Positions 60,030 to 64,000 of a stretch of DNA of 64,000 bases are shown one piece after another. The DNA lies in NCBI GenBank assembly GCA_950295325.1, contig OX485803.1, forward strand, positions 42,671,554-42,735,553, read 5' to 3'. The notes beneath the pieces were generated by a model that saw nothing but the letters and a program-made list of their open reading frames with translations, was not told where the DNA came from and did no database searches. A program made the position numbers and the translations under genes. The DNA comes from Polytrichum commune. Its lineage: Eukaryota; Streptophyta; Polytrichopsida; Polytrichales; Polytrichaceae. The stretch's first letter is position 1. Each line of letters begins with the position of its first letter.

Positions 60030-61999
60030 ACAAAGAAAACACCAAATCTTATTTCATGAAGAATATTTGAATCTCTATTTTCAAGACTTATGTAGTTGGA
60101 TATACATTATGATAAACAAGATTAATGTATATGTTAAGATTAATGTATATGTTAGTTTAACCATGTTGGTAATAGGTCATGCATTGGCCATTGTGAATGT
60201 TCACTCAAAATACCTATCGCGTTTGTCATATTATTATTATTATTATTATTATAAACCCAAGTTTATAATGTCAGACTCCATGATTTCCATGTTCTGGTAT
60301 CACATAATGTCGTTTTACAAGTTCTTTGCATAGCTTCTGCATGCAAAGCCCATGCCAAATTTCTCACATGTTTTGCTGTTAAAATTACATAGGTTAAGCT
60401 TTATCAACATCGATTGATCCATTATGGTGACAAAAGAATACCGCAGAGGGCTCACTATTACGACAAAAAAATATTATTCTCCCATGAAAATTTGCCATGT
60501 GTCTTGCTCACATTCGCCACTTGTATCCCCACATGGAAATTATATTTTGGCACATGTAAAGATGGAATAAGGGAGCCCTCTATGGGTAGTTGATCTTGAT
60601 CTCCATTACATATCCTCGTCAACGATGTCATCATATAGATAATACCACAGTAAACTTACTATGTATAGCCGATGTATTCTGACATATGAATTGCTTTGAA
60701 ATTGTTTTATTGCTTTGGAGCTTACGGTATCTCTTGGCATTGAAACGCAATGTTTTGAGAGTTTGCTAATGTGCATATAATATATACACGATACATAGTT
60801 TTGCATCCCTTTTGGACTCAAGATTTGGACCCAAATTTTATTATTGGTTCCTCAAACTAGGAGTAGGTTGGGAGTGTATACTTGAGTGGAGACCAGTAGA
60901 ACTTGACAAGAAAATGATGCCACATTACTACCACTTTATTTCTACATACAATGCCTTGGACCCAAACCCTAGCGTGAACTCCTTGGATCCATAATTATGC
61001 ACTCGACCAATAGGATCGCTTGATAATGGAGTTTCATTGCTCGTGGACTCTTTGTGTGGACCACCCTCAACATTGCCCGATTCAATAAAAGGATTCTCTC
61101 TCACACACACACTACACTCGCATATAAGATGATGAACATGCACTAGTACAACATGCCAAGACTGCACGGATTCAAGCTACACTAATAAATGTAATTACGT
61201 TGCCTTCGCGAATAAGTTGCCTCTTACACATGCAAATCGCCTTGGGTCAAAATTAGATATTAAAAACTTATAACTTTGTTTAGTACTTTGTATAACAACC
61301 ACACAAAAAAACACGTTTATTGCGTTCTAATAACATGGTAAAAAATACTCAAAATATTGTGGAATGTCAATAAATTAGCATGGGGCAAACTAGTGTGCCT
61401 CACACACACACGTGCAGGCCCATGTAAGGTGATATAATATTATTTATCTATCCTTGAAATGTCTTTCGGTTTTCCTTTGCATATTACTAAGTAATATGTT
61501 TACATCATCATAAGGACATAGAGATTCACGATGACGTGTAAAACGAACTTTCCATGTCATGTACTAAAGCCTTCATTTGGAAGCACCTTTGGAAGTATAT
61601 ACGTGTATAATATGTCATACACTTTTAAGTTGGAATTTGAGCTCACACTACCAAAGTACAATATGTGCACATATACAAGTATTTGTCTCACACGTGACCC
61701 AAGTAAACATTTGTGGGAAAGAGGGAATTATCATATATGAGTGTATTGTACATTCATCCAACGTAAAGTCCTAGAATAGTATGTAGACCCGAAGTTACTT
61801 AAAAGAATCTTGAATAGTCTACTCGAGGTCATTTGAGATGAATCAGTAATAGACTTATAGGGGTCAAGTTTTTTTTATGTTAGATGGATGAGAGGGGCGT
61901 TCGTATGCAATAATTCCCTCCAAATTTTGATTTGTATATCACTCACCAGGCTCAAGTGGCTTAGTGAACTATGCCCATTACCCAAATTGGTCTTCAAAT
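60030..61999. other. AT-rich intergenic DNA, no gene recognised
   Basis: ATT run at 60228-60252 and a tandem ATTAATGTATATGTTA pair near 60120. Short chance frames only. Confidence 0.5.
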
Positions 62000-62150
62000 G
62001 TATAGATTTGAATGAAATGAAATTGATGGCATAAGGTATGTGGGCCTTATGTGGCGATTCTTCTCAATTGGGCACATGTATTTGAGTGGCATATAGCAAG
62101 GTTTGTAGTTGAAAATGAAACCCTAAAAAGTCACATGGTGTTTCTTGAAG
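62000..62150. repeat. Dispersed repeat R3, copy 5 (weak)
   Basis: CTTATGTGGCGATTCTTCTC, TTGGGCACATGTATTTGAGT, GGCATATAGC and GAAACCCTAAAAAGTCACATG follow the R3 order but are well diverged. A GTGAGCCCATTGGCCCTATG block near 62500 is shared with 33435 and 51785. Confidence 0.3.
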
Positions 62151-63039
62151 GCGAGAAAGCTAATTAAGATGAGGAACTTTCCATGTTACGATCTCGTTCA
62201 CACAACAATAGAAGTTGTTATAACGCACCCAAAGATTACATCCATATTGTTACAATTTCAAGTTAACATCTTGACATGGTAGAAATCCATGTATAAGATT
62301 TTGATTTGTCAATGTTCGTTGTCAATTCCCATCACGGCATTATATAAGGAGATAATGTGCGTAAGCTCAACTAACTGATGTAGATTATATTATGAAGGAT
62401 TGAGAAAGAGATACAATCAAGTGTGAAAATGGTGGCTCAAAATCCTATTTATTGCAAGACGAGAAAAAGAAACTCTAATGTTTTCACACCAACATGATTG
62501 TGAGCCCATTGGCCCTATGTTGATCATGGTATTCCGAGATGCAAATTAGGGGGAAGTTGCCTTCCTTTTGTGAGGTAGGCTCAATCTACTTATTGCATAG
62601 GATTGTATATTGTATTGTAATTTTGTTGTATTTGCACCCTTCTTCCAATGTCTTTCTCTATTTGGCCCAAGCCCACTAGAAAGATGAATGAAGCTATTCA
62701 ATATAGGTTACTTTTCTAAGAAACGAGTGAAAATGAAGCTAACAACAAGAAACTTCCATTCTCCTTGTCTCCAAAGTCTCGTATGGGTCTCGGTGACCGA
62801 GTGTTGAGAGATCACGTAGACCCTCCCAATTGTATTCGCTATTAGAATGGTGTCTATATTTCAAGCATATACTTAGCCCTAGTGAACATAGACTAGGAAG
62901 TTCCATGTGTTAGAAAGAGATCTTCAGTCCGACCTGTGATAACTTTTGCATTTCAACTCATATTCCAATTGCAGTTCGAATGAGATTTCTTTTGATTCAG
63001 GATTATTTCCTAATTGAGACAATTCAAAATCCAATTCAA

Positions 63040-63290
63040 AGGTTGTAACCGGTTGGCCGCTTTGTTTCGACGAGGTGGCACTACACGATTGGCTCTGAGC
63101 ACACAAGTTTGCAGACGATAACCTCGACATCCCAGCCGGTTATGATCATCTAAATCGGTTATGGTGACAGGTGACCCACTGTTTAGGTCACGTGCGCGGC
63201 TCAACAAAGCAGCCAACCGGTTACGTCCGGTAATCGTTTTATTGGAACCGGTTCTGCACCGATAACCGGTTCCAATAAAACGATTACCTA
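63040..63290. repeat. ACCGGTT-rich region with a 25-bp perfect hairpin
   Basis: CCGGTT occurs repeatedly (63046, 63134, 63215, 63248, 63266). At its right end GGTAATCGTTTTATTGGAAC continuing CGGTT (63229-63253) is matched exactly in inverse complement by 63264-63288 around a 10-nt loop. Pairing continues weakly outward (TTACGT). The stretch is richer in GC than its surroundings. It may be a foldback element with subterminal repeats. Confidence 0.85.
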
Positions 63291-63330
63291 ATACGTAATT
63301 GTTTGTAGAGTTGGCAGTGCCAGTCACATA

Positions 63331-63836
63331 GGGCCACTTCCCACATGAGACTGAGAGCCCGTGACCATTACACTTCAAGCACTCTCATTGGTGGAAAAGG
63401 CGGAGCCGCTCCAAGTTCGCTACTTCACACTACGCTTTGAGGGATCAATGGAGTATTTGAATGCAAGATGGATGTAAAGTCTACATGGACTCCTACATGG
63501 CATCGAATGGATCATGTTTCATGGTCACTTGGACTATTCTCAAAAACCACCTCTTGAAGGTAGGCCTAACACAAAACCGGGAGACCATGGCACTCCGAAC
63601 ACTCATAACCGTTGATTTTTTCTATTTTATCATGTGTCATGGCCCGCGTGAATAGAAATTCAATGAAATAGCCATTTGGTTGAGGCCCCGGTTACATATG
63701 ACATCACACTGCACTTGAGGGTCCGTGACCACACTACAAGATTTTGGAGGTGTTGTGGGACGGCCTTTGGACACTTTCCTTTGGGCTCTCACAATTTCAT
63801 GGTCACGGCTCTTGGCTCATGTGCATGAAGTGGCCC
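63331..63836. mobile_element. MITE family 1, copy E
   Basis: GGGCCACTTCCCACATGAG at the left and CTCATGTGCATGAAGTGGCCC at the right. The body of 506 bp is collinear with copies A-C and closest to copy B. Flanks are ATA and TTA, so the duplication is imperfect or decayed. Confidence 0.9.
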
Positions 63837-64000
63837 TTACTTATGTTAGATTTGAGTGTGATGATTTTGTGAGCAGTTGCCATGATAGTGCTGAGTCATA
63901 TATATATATATATATATATTGGTGGGGCCCACATTCATGGAGTTTTTGCATGGTGGGGTCCATGCAAGCTCCCAAGTGGCCCGATGTGATGATGTGGCTG
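63837..64000. other. Window end, AT repeat
   Basis: An (AT)n run lies at 63898-63919, followed by a GGTGGGGCCCACATTCATGG and CATGGTGGGGTCCATG palindromic patch. No gene. Confidence 0.5.

Noticed and set aside
1-64000. tRNA, rRNA, CRISPR arrays or bacterial operons
   Set aside because: None seen. The A/B-box hits belong to SINE-like segments that lack a tRNA cloverleaf, and the tandem arrays have no spacer structure.

Overview
This window looks like nuclear DNA of a flowering plant. One end carries a real intron-split gene with plant-type splice sites, encoding a protein of a plant-typical family (SANT/Myb-like segment followed by a DUF3755 segment). The rest is AT-rich non-genic DNA filled with small non-autonomous DNA transposons, retroelement ends, tandem arrays and old dispersed repeats. 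The species cannot be named from the sequence.

Layout. 1-3212 (minus strand): a seven-exon gene whose 3' end runs off the left edge of the window. 3213-4920: its upstream region, with CT/GA tracts and a CpG-rich block. 5-18 kb: a CACTA-like MITE, a ~200-bp tandem array, a 147-bp tandem array, a SINE-like copy, a long-TIR MITE and old dispersed repeats. 18.4-27.7 kb: the most informative transposon region. It holds a hAT element nested inside a different MITE with an 8-bp target duplication, a second hAT copy that still carries the transposase C-terminal (hATC) segment, a 31-bp minisatellite, a CACTA-like MITE with perfect TIRs, and a 1.07-kb GGGCC-ended element carrying a 142-bp triplication. 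28-44 kb: dispersed repeats, a ~240-bp tandem array, and a repeat carrying two successive MITE insertions. 44-64 kb: two further GGGCC-ended TIR elements (479 bp and 1.93 kb, the latter with a pogo-like nested insertion), more copies of a ~500-bp MITE (five in the window), a 5'-truncated LINE with poly-A and a 15-bp target duplication, a second SINE-like copy and several long perfect hairpins.

How it fits together: only the gene at the left edge looks functional. The other ~59 kb is a record of insertions. Several superfamilies can be told apart by termini and target-site duplications: hAT (CARAG ends, 8 bp), GGGCC-ended elements with 3-bp TTA/TAA/TCA duplications (PIF/Harbinger-like), CACTA-ended elements flanked by TA, LINE and SINE. 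Their nesting gives a relative insertion order. No tRNA, rRNA, CRISPR array or complete autonomous transposon was found. I saw no previously undescribed gene system. The best leads are the MITE family relationships, the hAT fossil and the hairpin loci.
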